Shown: one piece after another, positions 35,991 to 45,323 of the stretch | How positions within the stretch are numbered: position 1 is the first letter of the stretch | How the letters are laid out: every line of letters begins with the position of its first letter | Assembly: GCA_018333525.1 (NCBI GenBank) | Contig: JAGXTF010000118.1 | Location: 1-64,000, forward strand | Source of the DNA: Bacteroidota bacterium | GTDB taxonomy: Bacteria > Bacteroidota > Bacteroidia > NS11-12g > UBA955 | DNA: 64,000 nt | Reading direction: 5' to 3' | Position numbers and translations under genes: made by a program | Notes under the pieces: model-generated | The model's database searches: none | Seen by the model: the letters and a program-made list of their open reading frames with translations, nothing else | What the model was told of the DNA's origin: nothing

Positions 35991-37883
35991 CTAATAAGCT
36001 CTTTCCTTCCGGCCTTCCATGAAATTTAAAAACGCGCGATTCGCCACTTTGTTGCCACCCGGAGTGGGGTAATTACCTGTGAAATACCAGTCTCCGCGAA
36101 AATCCGGACTGGCCACATGTAAGTCTTCTACGGTTTGGTAGATAATTTCAAATTCTGCACTCATTCCGGTTGGAGTTACCATTTCTGCAACTCTTTTGGA
36201 AACTGCCTCATATCCAATACCTTCATAAACCTTTTGAATCATATTGACTTGTTCATCAGAGGGTTTTTGTATTTCTTCCAAAGCCTGCTGATACAAATCC
36301 CGTAAATGTCTTTCTCTGTTTTCCTCTTTGATAATGCTCACTGCTGCCTGAAATGCCGCGAAATCGCCCAATCGGCTCATATCAATTCCATAACAATCGG
36401 GATATCGGATTTGCGGTGAAGAGCTCACCAAAATAATTTTTTTAGGTTGCAAACGATCTAAAATCCGAAGTATGGAAGTGCGTAAGGTTGTGCCCCGAAC
36501 AATGCTGTCATCCATAATGACCAAACTGTCCAAACCGGGGCGGATAACTCCATAAGTCACATCATAAACATGCCCGACCATACCTTCCCTGTCATTGTCA
36601 TTGGTGATAAATGTGCGCATTTTCACATCCTTCACCAGTATTTTTTCACGTCGGGGTTTCCAACTCAAAATTTCATTCAATCGCTCAGTATCCTGCGCAG
36701 GATTTATTTTGGAAATTGCAGCTGCCTGTTTTTCACGAATGATGTCATGGACTCCGTCTATCATTCCATAAAATGCGGTGGCAGCGGTATTGGGGACATA
36801 ACTGAAAACAGTATTTTCAAAATCATCTGCAACAGTTGCTACCACTTTTTTTGAAAGTAGTTTTCCAAGGCTGCGTCTTTCCTGGTAAATATCCTTGTCA
36901 TTCCCTCTCGAGAAATAGATGCGTTCAAATGAGCAGCTGAATTTTTCTTCAGGAGGAATGATATTGGCTTCCTCAAATCTGCCGTCTTTGCGAATCAACA
37001 AAGCATTTCCTGGACTTATTTCCTTTATTTCATCAATAGGAACATTAAAGGCAGTTTGAATGGCTGAACGTTCTGATGCGGCAACTACAACTTCATCATT
37101 GGTGTAATAAAATGAGGGGCGTATTCCATTGGGATCGCGAATGATAAATGCATCGCCATGACCAAGCAATCCGGCCATATTGTAACCACCATCCACATTT
37201 TTGAAAGAGCGTTTTAGAACATTAACCAGATTGATTTCTTGTTTTATTTTTTCTGTAATTTCCAGATTACTGAAACCCTGGGATTTAAAAACGCCAAAAA
37301 GTCTTTGATTTTCTTCATCGATAAAATGACCGATTTTTTCCAGCATCAGTACATTATCGCTTTTCTCTTTTGGTTGCTGGCCCAATTCAATCAATGTCTC
37401 AAAAAGCTCGTCTACGTTAGTAACATTGTAATTACCCGCAAGCATTAAATTTCGGGCCATCCAATTATTCTGGCGCAAAAAAGGATGTATGTTTTCCAGT
37501 GAATTTCCGCCATAAGTTCCATATCTCAGATGCCCCAATAACAGTTCCCCTGCGTATGGAAAATCCTTTTTGAATTTATCCATATCAGAAGTACTCTCTT
37601 CGGAGAGAGATTCATAGCTTTCGCGAACACTTTCGAATATATCCGATATGGCAGTTTTGCTCGCACTGCGCTGTCTGGCCAAATATCTTGCCCCATATTC
37701 CGGATCCAGTTTTACAACACCTAAACCTGCTCCGTCTTGCCCGCGGTTGAGTTGTTTGGTCATTAAAAACTGCAATTTGTGAAGTCCGTAAAGGGGAGTG
37801 CCGTATTTTTCGCGGTAGTAGCTGAGGGGTTTTCGCAATCGAATGAAGGCCAGGCCACATTCGTGCTTTATTGGATCACTCAT
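35991..37883 (-). CDS. purF: Amidophosphoribosyltransferase, long Bacteroidota form
   Basis: 630 residues, longer than the usual 470-505. It starts MSDPIKHECGLAF; Cys9 is the expected class II amidotransferase nucleophile after propeptide removal, as in B. subtilis-type enzymes. GELLLGHLRYGTYG and GGYNMAGLLGHGD belong to the glutaminase domain, and LVIMDDSIVRGTTLRTSIL is the PRPP-binding motif. It makes phosphoribosylamine in purine synthesis. Many Bacteroidota carry a second, shorter PurF, so this copy could be a paralogue. ATG at 37883, -7 box TAACTTTG at 37901. Confidence 0.85.
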   Translation of the reverse strand: MSDPIKHECGLAFIRLRKPLSYYREKYGTPLYGLHKLQFLMTKQLNRGQDGAGLGVVKLDPEYGARYLARQRSASKTAISDIFESVRESYESLSEESTSDMDKFKKDFPYAGELLLGHLRYGTYGGNSLENIHPFLRQNNWMARNLMLAGNYNVTNVDELFETLIELGQQPKEKSDNVLMLEKIGHFIDEENQRLFGVFKSQGFSNLEITEKIKQEINLVNVLKRSFKNVDGGYNMAGLLGHGDAFIIRDPNGIRPSFYYTNDEVVVAASERSAIQTAFNVPIDEIKEISPGNALLIRKDGRFEEANIIPPEEKFSCSFERIYFSRGNDKDIYQERRSLGKLLSKKVVATVADDFENTVFSYVPNTAATAFYGMIDGVHDIIREKQAAAISKINPAQDTERLNEILSWKPRREKILVKDVKMRTFITNDNDREGMVGHVYDVTYGVIRPGLDSLVIMDDSIVRGTTLRTSILRILDRLQPKKIILVSSSPQIRYPDCYGIDMSRLGDFAAFQAAVSIIKEENRERHLRDLYQQALEEIQKPSDEQVNMIQKVYEGIGYEAVSKRVAEMVTPTGMSAEFEIIYQTVEDLHVASPDFRGDWYFTGNYPTPGGNKVANRAFLNFMEGRKERAY

Positions 37884-37900
37884 GCTTTAAAAGAGAGGTG

Positions 37901-37908
37901 CAAAGTTA
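37901..37908 (-). promoter_or_regulatory. purF -7 box (TAACTTTG)
   Basis: Perfect TAnnTTTG on the minus strand, 17 nt upstream of the purF ATG. Confidence 0.5.
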
Positions 37909-37963
37909 GTGAATAATATTTGTATAAACGAGGATTATAAGCCGAATTAAAATGCCTTCTTGC

Positions 37964-37971
37964 TATCTTTG
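37964..37971 (+). promoter_or_regulatory. -7 box of the secreted gluzincin gene (TATCTTTG)
   Basis: Perfect TAnnTTTG, 9 nt upstream of the ATG at 37981. It overlaps a longer frame that begins at a TTG at 37960, which is rejected. Confidence 0.5.
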
Positions 37972-37980
37972 ATTCAACAT

Positions 37981-39630
37981 ATGCGGTTTTGGCTACTTTT
38001 CTATCTGACATTGCTTTTCCCACTCCGGACATTCAGTCAGTTCAGCATTTATTTTACAGAAGCAAATTCGGAAAAGCAAAACCTGAAAACAGAAATCCGA
38101 AAACATTGGAATATTCCTGATGGGTTGGAAATCAGGCAAATACAACAACACAATTCGAATTTTCAGATCTTAAATTACCAATTGTATAAAAATGGCTTTC
38201 CATTAAAAGATGTTTCCATATCTGCAATTATTTACAATGGGAAAATTCTGCTTTCCGGCAATTATGAGCGCAGTACGGTTTTTGCAGAACAAAATGAGGC
38301 TTTAACCCCTGCAGAATGGGTATTTGACAGTCTTTACGGGAAATATAAATTGCTACATTATGCTGATTCGCAGGGAATACGTTTTTATAGAAATCCCTCC
38401 AATTCTGAAATAGAATTCATCGAAAATCAAAAGCGATTTTTAATTAAAGATACCTGGAATATGGGCAGGGTGTTTTTTCCGGATCCTTTGAGTATTAAAA
38501 ACAGGTTTTATGGAGGTTTGTACACCGACAGGAATGATAGTTCATACGCAGAACTGGACAATGAAATGCAACTAAAAAGGATAGAATGTACATTTATTAA
38601 TGACAGTTTTTTACTTCAAAATAAATATATACAATTTGCTGAAGTCTCCGATCCGGTAAGGCCGCATGCAAAAGATACCGGGAATTTTATTTTCTACAGA
38701 AGTGATCCGCGTTTTGAAGAAGTAAATGTCTTTTATCACATACAGGAATTATCCAAATGGTGGGATACCCTGGGATTTTCAAATTACCGGGATACTGCAA
38801 TTCTGGATGTGCATGCCTTGTTTGGAGCCGATGAAAGTGCAATGGATCCCACCAAAAACCCGGTGACCATTGAATTTGGTGATGGAGGCGTTGATGATGG
38901 GGAAGATGCAGACGCGCCAACCCATGAGTATACCCATGTAGCATTTCAGAATGTAATTCCAAATGGATATAATGGCACCCAAAGAAAAGCAGTGGAGGAA
39001 GGGCTATGCGATTTTATGGCAATTGCATATTCCCAAAGATTATCGCCATTTCAAACCGATTGGGTATATAACTGGGACGGGCATAATGAATTTTGGGATG
39101 GAAGAAATTTAAACAATCAGAGAAAATATCCTCAGGATCTCACGAACCAGCCACATATCGATGGACAGCTTTTTGGCGGAGCAATTTGGGACCTTGCAAA
39201 AGAAATTGGATTTGACAGTGCAGTGAGTCTGATGATGTATGCCATGCCCCTGTTACCGGCAAATATCAATATGGTGCAAGCCGCGCAGGTTTTTGTTATG
39301 GTGGATAGCTTGTTTTACAACGGAAAAAATCAATGGCCATTAGTGAAGGCATTTTATCCCAGAAATTTATTACCCAATTTGGAAGTAACCAATCCGCAGA
39401 CAACATCTTTTTTTATTAGAAATAGCAGTAATTTTGCTAGTGGAAATGCTGCACTGGAAATAATACCATTTCGCACCGGAATTTTGCAGGTATTTTCGTG
39501 TAACGGGCAATTGTTGCAGTCCGTTTCTCTGCACGATGGACAATCAAAATTTCTGAAACCGGAAGATTTTCAATCCGGAATTTATATACTTCGCTTTCAT
39601 GGACAGGGGTATAAAATTATCAAAATCTGA
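37981..39630 (+). CDS. Secreted zinc metallopeptidase (gluzincin) with T9SS sorting domain
   Basis: 549 residues: signal peptide (cleaved after RTFSQ, about residue 20), an N-terminal pro-like region, then the zinc site DAPTHEYTHVAF (HExxH) and the third ligand in AVEEGLCDFMA (ExxxD pattern), as in M4/M36-like gluzincins. The C-terminal about 80 residues (SSNFASGNAALEIIPFRTGI to ILRFHGQGYKIIKI) form a type A T9SS sorting domain. It would be exported across the outer membrane and act on extracellular protein. The PorV-like protein at 33407 fits this route. Substrate unknown. Confidence 0.82.
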   Translation: MRFWLLFYLTLLFPLRTFSQFSIYFTEANSEKQNLKTEIRKHWNIPDGLEIRQIQQHNSNFQILNYQLYKNGFPLKDVSISAIIYNGKILLSGNYERSTVFAEQNEALTPAEWVFDSLYGKYKLLHYADSQGIRFYRNPSNSEIEFIENQKRFLIKDTWNMGRVFFPDPLSIKNRFYGGLYTDRNDSSYAELDNEMQLKRIECTFINDSFLLQNKYIQFAEVSDPVRPHAKDTGNFIFYRSDPRFEEVNVFYHIQELSKWWDTLGFSNYRDTAILDVHALFGADESAMDPTKNPVTIEFGDGGVDDGEDADAPTHEYTHVAFQNVIPNGYNGTQRKAVEEGLCDFMAIAYSQRLSPFQTDWVYNWDGHNEFWDGRNLNNQRKYPQDLTNQPHIDGQLFGGAIWDLAKEIGFDSAVSLMMYAMPLLPANINMVQAAQVFVMVDSLFYNGKNQWPLVKAFYPRNLLPNLEVTNPQTTSFFIRNSSNFASGNAALEIIPFRTGILQVFSCNGQLLQSVSLHDGQSKFLKPEDFQSGIYILRFHGQGYKIIKI

Positions 39631-39631
39631 G

Positions 39632-39639
39632 TACATTTG
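39632..39639 (+). promoter_or_regulatory. nbaC -7 box (TACATTTG)
   Basis: Perfect TAnnTTTG, 6 nt before the ATG at 39646; it contains the rejected TTG start at 39637. Confidence 0.5.
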
Positions 39640-39645
39640 TCCCTT

Positions 39646-40191
39646 ATGGAAATCAGAATGCCATTTAACCTGAACAAGTGGATTGAGGAAAACAGACATT
39701 TGTTAAAACCACCTGTAGCCAATAAAAATATATATCCTGAAGGTTCCGATTATATTGTGATGGTAGTTGGCGGGCCAAACGCAAGAAAAGACTACCATTA
39801 TAACGAAACAGAGGAATTGTTTTACCAGCTGGAAGGTGAAATTACTGTAAAGATACAAGTAGACGGGAAAGCAGTAGAGGTGCCTTTAAAAGCAGGCGAT
39901 ATGTACCTGCACCCTGCAAAAGTTCCGCATTCTCCCGGCCGCAGCGAGGGATCTGTAGGGCTTGTAATTGAGCGTGTAAGGCAGGGTAAAGGATTTACCG
40001 ATGGGTTGCTCTGGTTTTGTGACAATTGCAACAACAAATTGCACGAAGTGTATTTTGAATTGAAAAATATTGAAACAGATTTTCAACCGCATTTTAAAAC
40101 ATTTTACAACGATTTAAATCTGCGCACCTGCAAAAATTGCGGACATGTTATGGAAGCGGATCCGAGGTTTGTGCACGAGGAAACTACCTGA
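39646..40191 (+). CDS. nbaC: 3-Hydroxyanthranilate 3,4-dioxygenase
   Basis: 181 residues from the ATG at 39646; ATG at 39658 (MPFNLNKW) is an alternative. This cupin dioxygenase opens the ring of 3-hydroxyanthranilate on the route from tryptophan to quinolinate/NAD. The Fe(II) site is visible: the His of DYHYNETEELFYQLEGE, the Glu of that block, and His in HPAKVPHSPGR. The C-terminal CDNCNNKLHE and CKNCGHVME give the rubredoxin-like zinc site of the bacterial form. Together with kynU it shows part of the kynurenine pathway. Confidence 0.95.
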   Translation: MEIRMPFNLNKWIEENRHLLKPPVANKNIYPEGSDYIVMVVGGPNARKDYHYNETEELFYQLEGEITVKIQVDGKAVEVPLKAGDMYLHPAKVPHSPGRSEGSVGLVIERVRQGKGFTDGLLWFCDNCNNKLHEVYFELKNIETDFQPHFKTFYNDLNLRTCKNCGHVMEADPRFVHEETT

Positions 40192-40198
40192 GCCCGAT

Positions 40199-41788
40199 TT
40201 AATGTTTTGAATTCAGGGATCTGTTATTTTTCACAAACAAAATCATTCCCAAAACCAGTGAAATACTGCAAAAAATAATGAGTATTCTGGTATCCCCAAG
40301 TCTGCAATAAATGGTTTTATTTTTATCAAAAGTAATCTGTTGTTGAATGGTAGTTTTTTCCCACCAATTGGTTTGTTTCAGAATTTCTCCTTCCGGATTT
40401 ACAAAGCATGAAATACCTGTATTGGCGCTGCGGATCACCCATTTGCGTTGTTCGATGGCACGCAGTGCTCCATAAGCAAGATGCTGTTTGTAACCAGCCG
40501 TATTGCCCCACCAGGCATCATTGGTTATAATCGCTATTGCCTTGGAACCGTGATTTACAAATTCCGAAATATAATTGCCATAAATACTCTCATAACAAAT
40601 CACGGGTGCAATTTTCATTGGTTCTTTTCCAAGAGAAATAGCCGAATCGGATTTGCCAAGACTGCCACTAATTGAATTTTCATCCAGCTTAACCGCGAGT
40701 TTATCAATAGCCGGGATGATATCTACAAAAGGCATTTGTTCTGTTCCCGGTACCAATCGAGACTTGTGGTAGAAACTGATTTCTCCGTTTTTATCTAAAT
40801 AAAGTGCTGAATTATAAGCATCCCACCATATATCGGGTTGTTTGGTTTTTCTGGCTGTTAGCGTTGGTCTTTTGGATACATTTCTATAAACACTCTGCAT
40901 ATCCGCACCCGTTAAAATATTCAGTTTCGGATGCAAATGCTGGTAGCTGCGCAGCATATTTACCAAATAGTCATTAGCAGGATTTGAGGCGTCAACATTG
41001 CCAACCAGAGAGGTTTCCGGCCATACCAATAAATCTGTGGAAGTATCTACACCTTTGGATGATATTTCCAGCATTTCCTCCACCAAATCCCTTGGATCCC
41101 GGGAGAATTTCTCATGCCAGGGATCAAAACTGGGTTGCAACACTACCACATTCATGCTTCCTGCCGCAGGGTGAATTCTCATGCGGTATTTGATTAGGTT
41201 AAACCAGGAGGAAGCAAATACAAAAAGAAATAAACCTGCAGCATAAAACAGGTAGTTGCGTTTTTTATGGGAAATAAATTTCCAAAGCAGAAAACTCATG
41301 GCGAGAACAAACGCAGATCCGCCAATTGTTCCGGTTATATCATACCATTGAATGAGCCATGAAGCATTAGCAAGCCCATTGCCAAGCGAAAGCCATGGCC
41401 AGCTGAGGTCCCAGCGGTGATGCAGGAATTCGAAAAGGAGCCAGAAAATGACAAACAAATATTGCGCGGGGTCTCCAATTTTTTTGTGAAAAAAACGATA
41501 AAGCAACCATGGTACACACATAAAAAGAGAATTGAGTAACAACATGGTTACGCATCCCCATATTGTTGAATTCCACACCCACCAGGTGGTGAACACATTC
41601 CAGAGAAAAAGTGCAGAATAAATTCGAAAAAAGAATTTCCAGGTTTTTTTCCCATGCATTCTTTTTTCTAATTCAAAAAGCGGAATGAATCCAAAGAATA
41701 AAAAGAAAAATGTATAGAATGGAGGCCATCCCAACCAAAGCAATACGGGACTGAGAAGAACCAAAGACCATAAAGGAAGCTTATTCAT
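40199..41788 (-). CDS. lnt: Apolipoprotein N-acyltransferase
   Basis: 529 residues from the ATG at 41788 (MNKLPLWSLVLLSPVLLWLG). It adds the third acyl chain to lipoproteins on the periplasmic side of the inner membrane. Seven or eight N-terminal membrane helices (LGWPPFYTFFFLFFGF first) are followed by a periplasmic nitrilase domain with the Glu of LLVWPETSLVG, the Lys of FYHKSRLVPGTEQMPF and the catalytic Cys of APVICYESIYG. A C-terminal membrane helix ends the protein. It overlaps rsmI by 8 nt on the same strand. Confidence 0.92.
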   Translation of the reverse strand: MNKLPLWSLVLLSPVLLWLGWPPFYTFFFLFFGFIPLFELEKRMHGKKTWKFFFRIYSALFLWNVFTTWWVWNSTIWGCVTMLLLNSLFMCVPWLLYRFFHKKIGDPAQYLFVIFWLLFEFLHHRWDLSWPWLSLGNGLANASWLIQWYDITGTIGGSAFVLAMSFLLWKFISHKKRNYLFYAAGLFLFVFASSWFNLIKYRMRIHPAAGSMNVVVLQPSFDPWHEKFSRDPRDLVEEMLEISSKGVDTSTDLLVWPETSLVGNVDASNPANDYLVNMLRSYQHLHPKLNILTGADMQSVYRNVSKRPTLTARKTKQPDIWWDAYNSALYLDKNGEISFYHKSRLVPGTEQMPFVDIIPAIDKLAVKLDENSISGSLGKSDSAISLGKEPMKIAPVICYESIYGNYISEFVNHGSKAIAIITNDAWWGNTAGYKQHLAYGALRAIEQRKWVIRSANTGISCFVNPEGEILKQTNWWEKTTIQQQITFDKNKTIYCRLGDTRILIIFCSISLVLGMILFVKNNRSLNSKH

Positions 41789-42479
41789 CTTCAATGTGAT
41801 TTTCTGTTCCTTCCAAAACAATTACAAATTCACCTTTGGGAGAATTTGCTGTAAAATGCGCGTGTGCATTGTGTAATGAATCGGTTACGGTTTCTTCAAA
41901 CTTTTTGGTAATTTCCCGGCTTATACTCACCCTTCTGTTTGGGCCACACGCTGCAATCAGTTGTTCCAGTGTCTTTAATAATTTGTGTGGACTTTCATAA
42001 AACACCAGCGTGGAAGTTTCCATTGCCATTTTTTGAATCCGGGTTTGTCTTCCTTTTTTGGCTGGTAAAAATCCTTCAAAAACAAAACGGTGAAGAGCGA
42101 AACCACTTTTTAACAGAGCAGGAACAAATGCAGTTGCCCCTGGTAATACCTCTACGGGAATATGATTTTCCAGACAGGCACGTACAAGCAAAAAACCGGG
42201 ATCCGAAATTCCGGGAGTACCTGCATCGCTTACCTGAGCTATGGTGCTTCCATTTTGTAATTCACGTATCAAACCCTGTAACCGGGAATGCTCGTTATGT
42301 TGGTGAAAGGATTCCAATTTTGTTGGAATCTGATAATGGTTGAATAAAACTTTTGTTGTACGAGTATCTTCCGCAAGCACCTTATCTGCAGTGCGCAATA
42401 TTTCCACAGCCCGGTAAGTCATGTCCCCGAGGTTGCCTATTGGGGTAGGTACCACATATAACTTACCTGAGTCTTGCAA
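41781..42479 (-). CDS. rsmI: 16S rRNA (cytidine-1402 2'-O)-methyltransferase
   Basis: 232 residues. RsmI methylates C1402 of 16S rRNA with SAM. The family opening is GKLYVVPTPIGNLGDMTYRA, followed by LAEDTRTTKVLFNHYQ, QVSDAGTPGISDPGFLLV and PGATAFVPALLKSGFALHRFVFEGFLP; the C-terminal EFVIVLEG closes the domain. Its TTG start is 3 nt after the M43 protease stop, and its end overlaps lnt, so it sits in a five-gene minus-strand run. Length is about 40 residues shorter than the E. coli protein, as usual in Bacteroidota. Confidence 0.93.
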   Translation of the reverse strand: MQDSGKLYVVPTPIGNLGDMTYRAVEILRTADKVLAEDTRTTKVLFNHYQIPTKLESFHQHNEHSRLQGLIRELQNGSTIAQVSDAGTPGISDPGFLLVRACLENHIPVEVLPGATAFVPALLKSGFALHRFVFEGFLPAKKGRQTRIQKMAMETSTLVFYESPHKLLKTLEQLIAACGPNRRVSISREITKKFEETVTDSLHNAHAHFTANSPKGEFVIVLEGTENHIEDE

Positions 42480-42482
42480 GGA

Positions 42483-43874
42483 TTATTGAATTAAAAGTTT
42501 TTCAATTTTCGCACTCTGGTTATTGGCCTTTTTCAGGTGGAAAATGTAAATACCGGAGGACAGCATATCTGTGCGCATCCAATTGTCGTTTACTGAAATT
42601 GGAACATCTTTTAATAAATATTGACCTGCCATATTTAACACATCCATTTTCATATTTTCCTTTAAATCTTCATTGCGAATTTCTACAGTAACTTTATCTG
42701 TGGAAGAAGCAAAGATTTTAATATTGTTATATTTAAAAGTATCTTTTACCACCATGCGTTCGGTGATATCCATTTTAACAGGTAGGTCATAACGAAATTC
42801 GCGCAGGCTGGCACGCATGGCCAGAATTTGCTGATGGGTGAACATATTCTGACATTGGTGGGAGCTATAGTCCATGTAATTCTCTACCATATCCGGATAA
42901 TCTTTAACGGGATCTTCGCAGGTATTTCTGGTAAAATCGCAAACAAAATTGGAATTGCTGGATTGCAATGGAGTATCATCAATAAAATCATCCACCAGAC
43001 ATTGTTGTCCGGACATGGGATCTCCCCAAATATGACGCAATCCGAGGAAGTGTCCAACTTCATGGGTTGCAACCCTGCCTTTTCTGGAGGAAAGTAAAAC
43101 TCCTGAATTCGCTAATGGGTTATTGCGGCCTACAATTTTATAATGCAACACCACACCCTGATTGGCATCGGAAACCCAACTTTGCGGAGTCCAGAATGGA
43201 TGCCCATATGGAGGATATGCGAAACCGAGCAAGGCATCCTGCCCCTGATAATTCATATCACAAACCCAGATATTCAAATAGTTTTTGGTATCCCATGCGT
43301 CATCTCCTCCAGCGGAATTGTATTTCATATCTGCCAATGACTGGGTATAAAATGTAGTTTTAGTGGTGTATTTTCTCAAAATCCCGGTAGTGGCAATTCC
43401 ATTCGGATCTTTGTCCGCAAGCACAAATTCAATTTGCACATCCCCTGCGCGTTTTTTGAAAACAGAGCGCGTATTTCCGGTATCAGCATTGAGTCTGCGG
43501 TAATCCTGATTTAATACCTCCAATTGATTGTACAATAAACTATCCGGAATATTTTCTGCAGTGGTATTATATAAAACGTGAAATACAATTGGAATGGTAT
43601 AAACCGTATCATAGACATACATGGTGTCTTTTACAGGAATTTTTCTGGAAGTAATTTTCTGTTTTGGTTTCAAAGATTCCAAAAACATTTTATCATAATT
43701 TTGATGAAATCCGGGATATTTTTCTTCCAGAATTTCCATAATACGATCATATCCACATGGCTGTACCTCCTGACTTTGCGCGTTTAATAAACCTTGAAAC
43801 AGGAATAGAAAGAACACAAAAAAGATTTGTAAATGTCTGTATATTTTATTCGGTTGCAAAGAAATATTTCGCAT
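42483..43874 (-). CDS. M43 (pappalysin-type) metallopeptidase with T9SS sorting domain
   Basis: 463 residues. A signal peptide (cleaved after GLLNAQ, about residue 33) leads to an M43 metzincin domain with the full zinc motif HEVGHFLGLRHIWGD and the Met-turn in ENYMDYSS. The last about 80 residues are a T9SS type A sorting domain (VLNMAGQYLLKDVPISVN to KIEKLLIQ). It would be secreted to the surface or medium. Within the five-gene run its ATG overlaps the stop of the enoyl-CoA hydratase gene (TAATG). Confidence 0.87.
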   Translation of the reverse strand: MRNISLQPNKIYRHLQIFFVFFLFLFQGLLNAQSQEVQPCGYDRIMEILEEKYPGFHQNYDKMFLESLKPKQKITSRKIPVKDTMYVYDTVYTIPIVFHVLYNTTAENIPDSLLYNQLEVLNQDYRRLNADTGNTRSVFKKRAGDVQIEFVLADKDPNGIATTGILRKYTTKTTFYTQSLADMKYNSAGGDDAWDTKNYLNIWVCDMNYQGQDALLGFAYPPYGHPFWTPQSWVSDANQGVVLHYKIVGRNNPLANSGVLLSSRKGRVATHEVGHFLGLRHIWGDPMSGQQCLVDDFIDDTPLQSSNSNFVCDFTRNTCEDPVKDYPDMVENYMDYSSHQCQNMFTHQQILAMRASLREFRYDLPVKMDITERMVVKDTFKYNNIKIFASSTDKVTVEIRNEDLKENMKMDVLNMAGQYLLKDVPISVNDNWMRTDMLSSGIYIFHLKKANNQSAKIEKLLIQ

Positions 43875-44656
43875 TAATTTCCTTTAAATTCTGGTTTTCT
43901 TTTTTCATTAAATGCGGATACACCTTCTTTGTAATCTCCGCTTCTACCTGCTATTTCCTGACAATAAGCTTCATATTGCAACATGGTATCCAGATCCGAA
44001 TAAGTAGCTTTATTCAACATTTTTTTGATCATTCCAATTGCAAGCGTCGGTGCATTTGCATAATATTCTGCGACCGTATTTACTTCGCTATCCAGCGCCT
44101 CCGGAGACACAACACGGTTGATCATTCCCCATTCCAGCGCTTGAGTGGCTGTAACTTTGCTCGCCATGGTGGCGAGTTCGAATGCTTTTGCAGGGCTAAC
44201 ACTTCTTGGCAGGAAATAACTGCTACCGCTGTCGGGCACCAGGCCTACATTAATAAATACTTCAATAAGTGAGGCATTATCTGCAGCTATAATGAAATCG
44301 CATGCCAGGGCAAGTGATGCTCCTGCGCCGGCGGCTACACCATTCAGCCTGCAAATAATGGGCTTGGGCATTTCCCTCATACTTTTAATGATGGGATTGT
44401 ACCTTTTATACAAACTGTCGCTAAGGCTTCTGTTTTTACTTGCTGCAATTGCTTTCAGATCTTGTCCGCTGCAAAATGCTTTTCCGGCGCCGGTTAAAAT
44501 CAAAACGCGAATTTCATTATCGCGTTTGGCTTCCTTCAGTGCATCCTGCAATTCAAAACTCTGTTCATCGTTAAAGGCATTGAAAACATCGGGGCGGTTG
44601 AGCGTAATAGTCGCTGTATTTCCCTTTTTTTCAAACAATATGCTGTTAAAACTCAT
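43874..44656 (-). CDS. Enoyl-CoA hydratase/isomerase family protein (PaaG-like)
   Basis: 260 residues from the ATG at 44656 (MSFNSILFEKKGNTATITLN). The crotonase fold shows NRPDVFNAFNDEQ, FCSGQDLKAIAASKN for the oxyanion hole, and the second half GVAAGAGASLALACDFIIAA with FINVGLVPDSGSSYFLPR. The latter resembles PaaG, the ring-opening isomerase of phenylacetate catabolism, but other paa genes are not in the window, so a general beta-oxidation enzyme is possible. A longer frame from 44695 is rejected: the ATG at 44656 overlaps the upstream TGA (ATGA). Confidence 0.8.
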   Translation of the reverse strand: MSFNSILFEKKGNTATITLNRPDVFNAFNDEQSFELQDALKEAKRDNEIRVLILTGAGKAFCSGQDLKAIAASKNRSLSDSLYKRYNPIIKSMREMPKPIICRLNGVAAGAGASLALACDFIIAADNASLIEVFINVGLVPDSGSSYFLPRSVSPAKAFELATMASKVTATQALEWGMINRVVSPEALDSEVNTVAEYYANAPTLAIGMIKKMLNKATYSDLDTMLQYEAYCQEIAGRSGDYKEGVSAFNEKRKPEFKGN

Positions 44657-45276
44657 AGGCTGAATACCGCAAATGTAACGATAAAACCCAGGCAAAACCC
44701 CGCGATAAGCTCTTTATGGGAATGGGCTGACAAACGGAAGCGGGCAATGTAAACGAGTGCACAAATAAAAACAGAAATATATACCCAATTCCATGAAATA
44801 GGATATTGCAAAAGAAAAGCAGTGCAAAGTGCCAGAAAACCAGATGTGCCTGAAGTATGGGCACTGATTTTTAATCCGGCGCTGTTAATAATCCACAACA
44901 GAAATAAAGTGATGTTGATGCACAAGGCCCAGAGTTGCATATTCAGGAAGACAGTATGTTCTGTTAGAATTCCGTAATGCAGGTAAAGTTTGCCGATTGC
45001 GGCACCGGCTAGCGCTAAAGGATAGCTTCGATTTCTCGCAGTTCTTTTGGCAACATGTATATTTTCGAGTAGTCCTCGTTTTATCAACAGCAGAATTCCC
45101 AGAACCGGAAAAGCTGCAAAACAAAAAATGATTGCCGGCCAAAAATGCCAGGGTAATGCTATGGGTACTCCCTGTTGAATGATGAATGCAAACCCGCCAA
45201 CGGCCATTGTTCCAGGGAAGAATAAATAGGAAATGGCCAAATAGGATTTTCGAATGTTCACCGTCGCGAATATCAT
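44653..45276 (-). CDS. PAP2-like integral membrane phosphatase
   Basis: 207 residues with about six membrane helices. It carries degenerate but recognisable PAP2 motifs: KRTARNRSYPLA (usual KxxxxxxRP), SAHTSGTSG (usual PSGH) and RFRLSAHSHKELIAG (usual SRxxxxxHxxxD). PAP2 proteins dephosphorylate lipid phosphates such as undecaprenyl-diphosphate at the periplasmic face. The motif changes may affect activity. It is the first gene of the minus-strand run, 47 bp from the divergent pheT. Confidence 0.7.
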   Translation of the reverse strand: MIFATVNIRKSYLAISYLFFPGTMAVGGFAFIIQQGVPIALPWHFWPAIIFCFAAFPVLGILLLIKRGLLENIHVAKRTARNRSYPLALAGAAIGKLYLHYGILTEHTVFLNMQLWALCINITLFLLWIINSAGLKISAHTSGTSGFLALCTAFLLQYPISWNWVYISVFICALVYIARFRLSAHSHKELIAGFCLGFIVTFAVFSL

Positions 45277-45308
45277 TCAAATCCTGTTTAATTCATTTAT
45301 ACAGTGCT

Positions 45309-45316
45309 TATCTTCG
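45309..45316 (+). promoter_or_regulatory. pheT -7 box (TATCTTCG)
   Basis: One mismatch to TAnnTTTG, 7 nt before the ATG at 45324; the longer frame from 45186 runs back through the PAP2 start and is rejected. Confidence 0.45.
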
Positions 45317-45323
45317 CGGCTTT

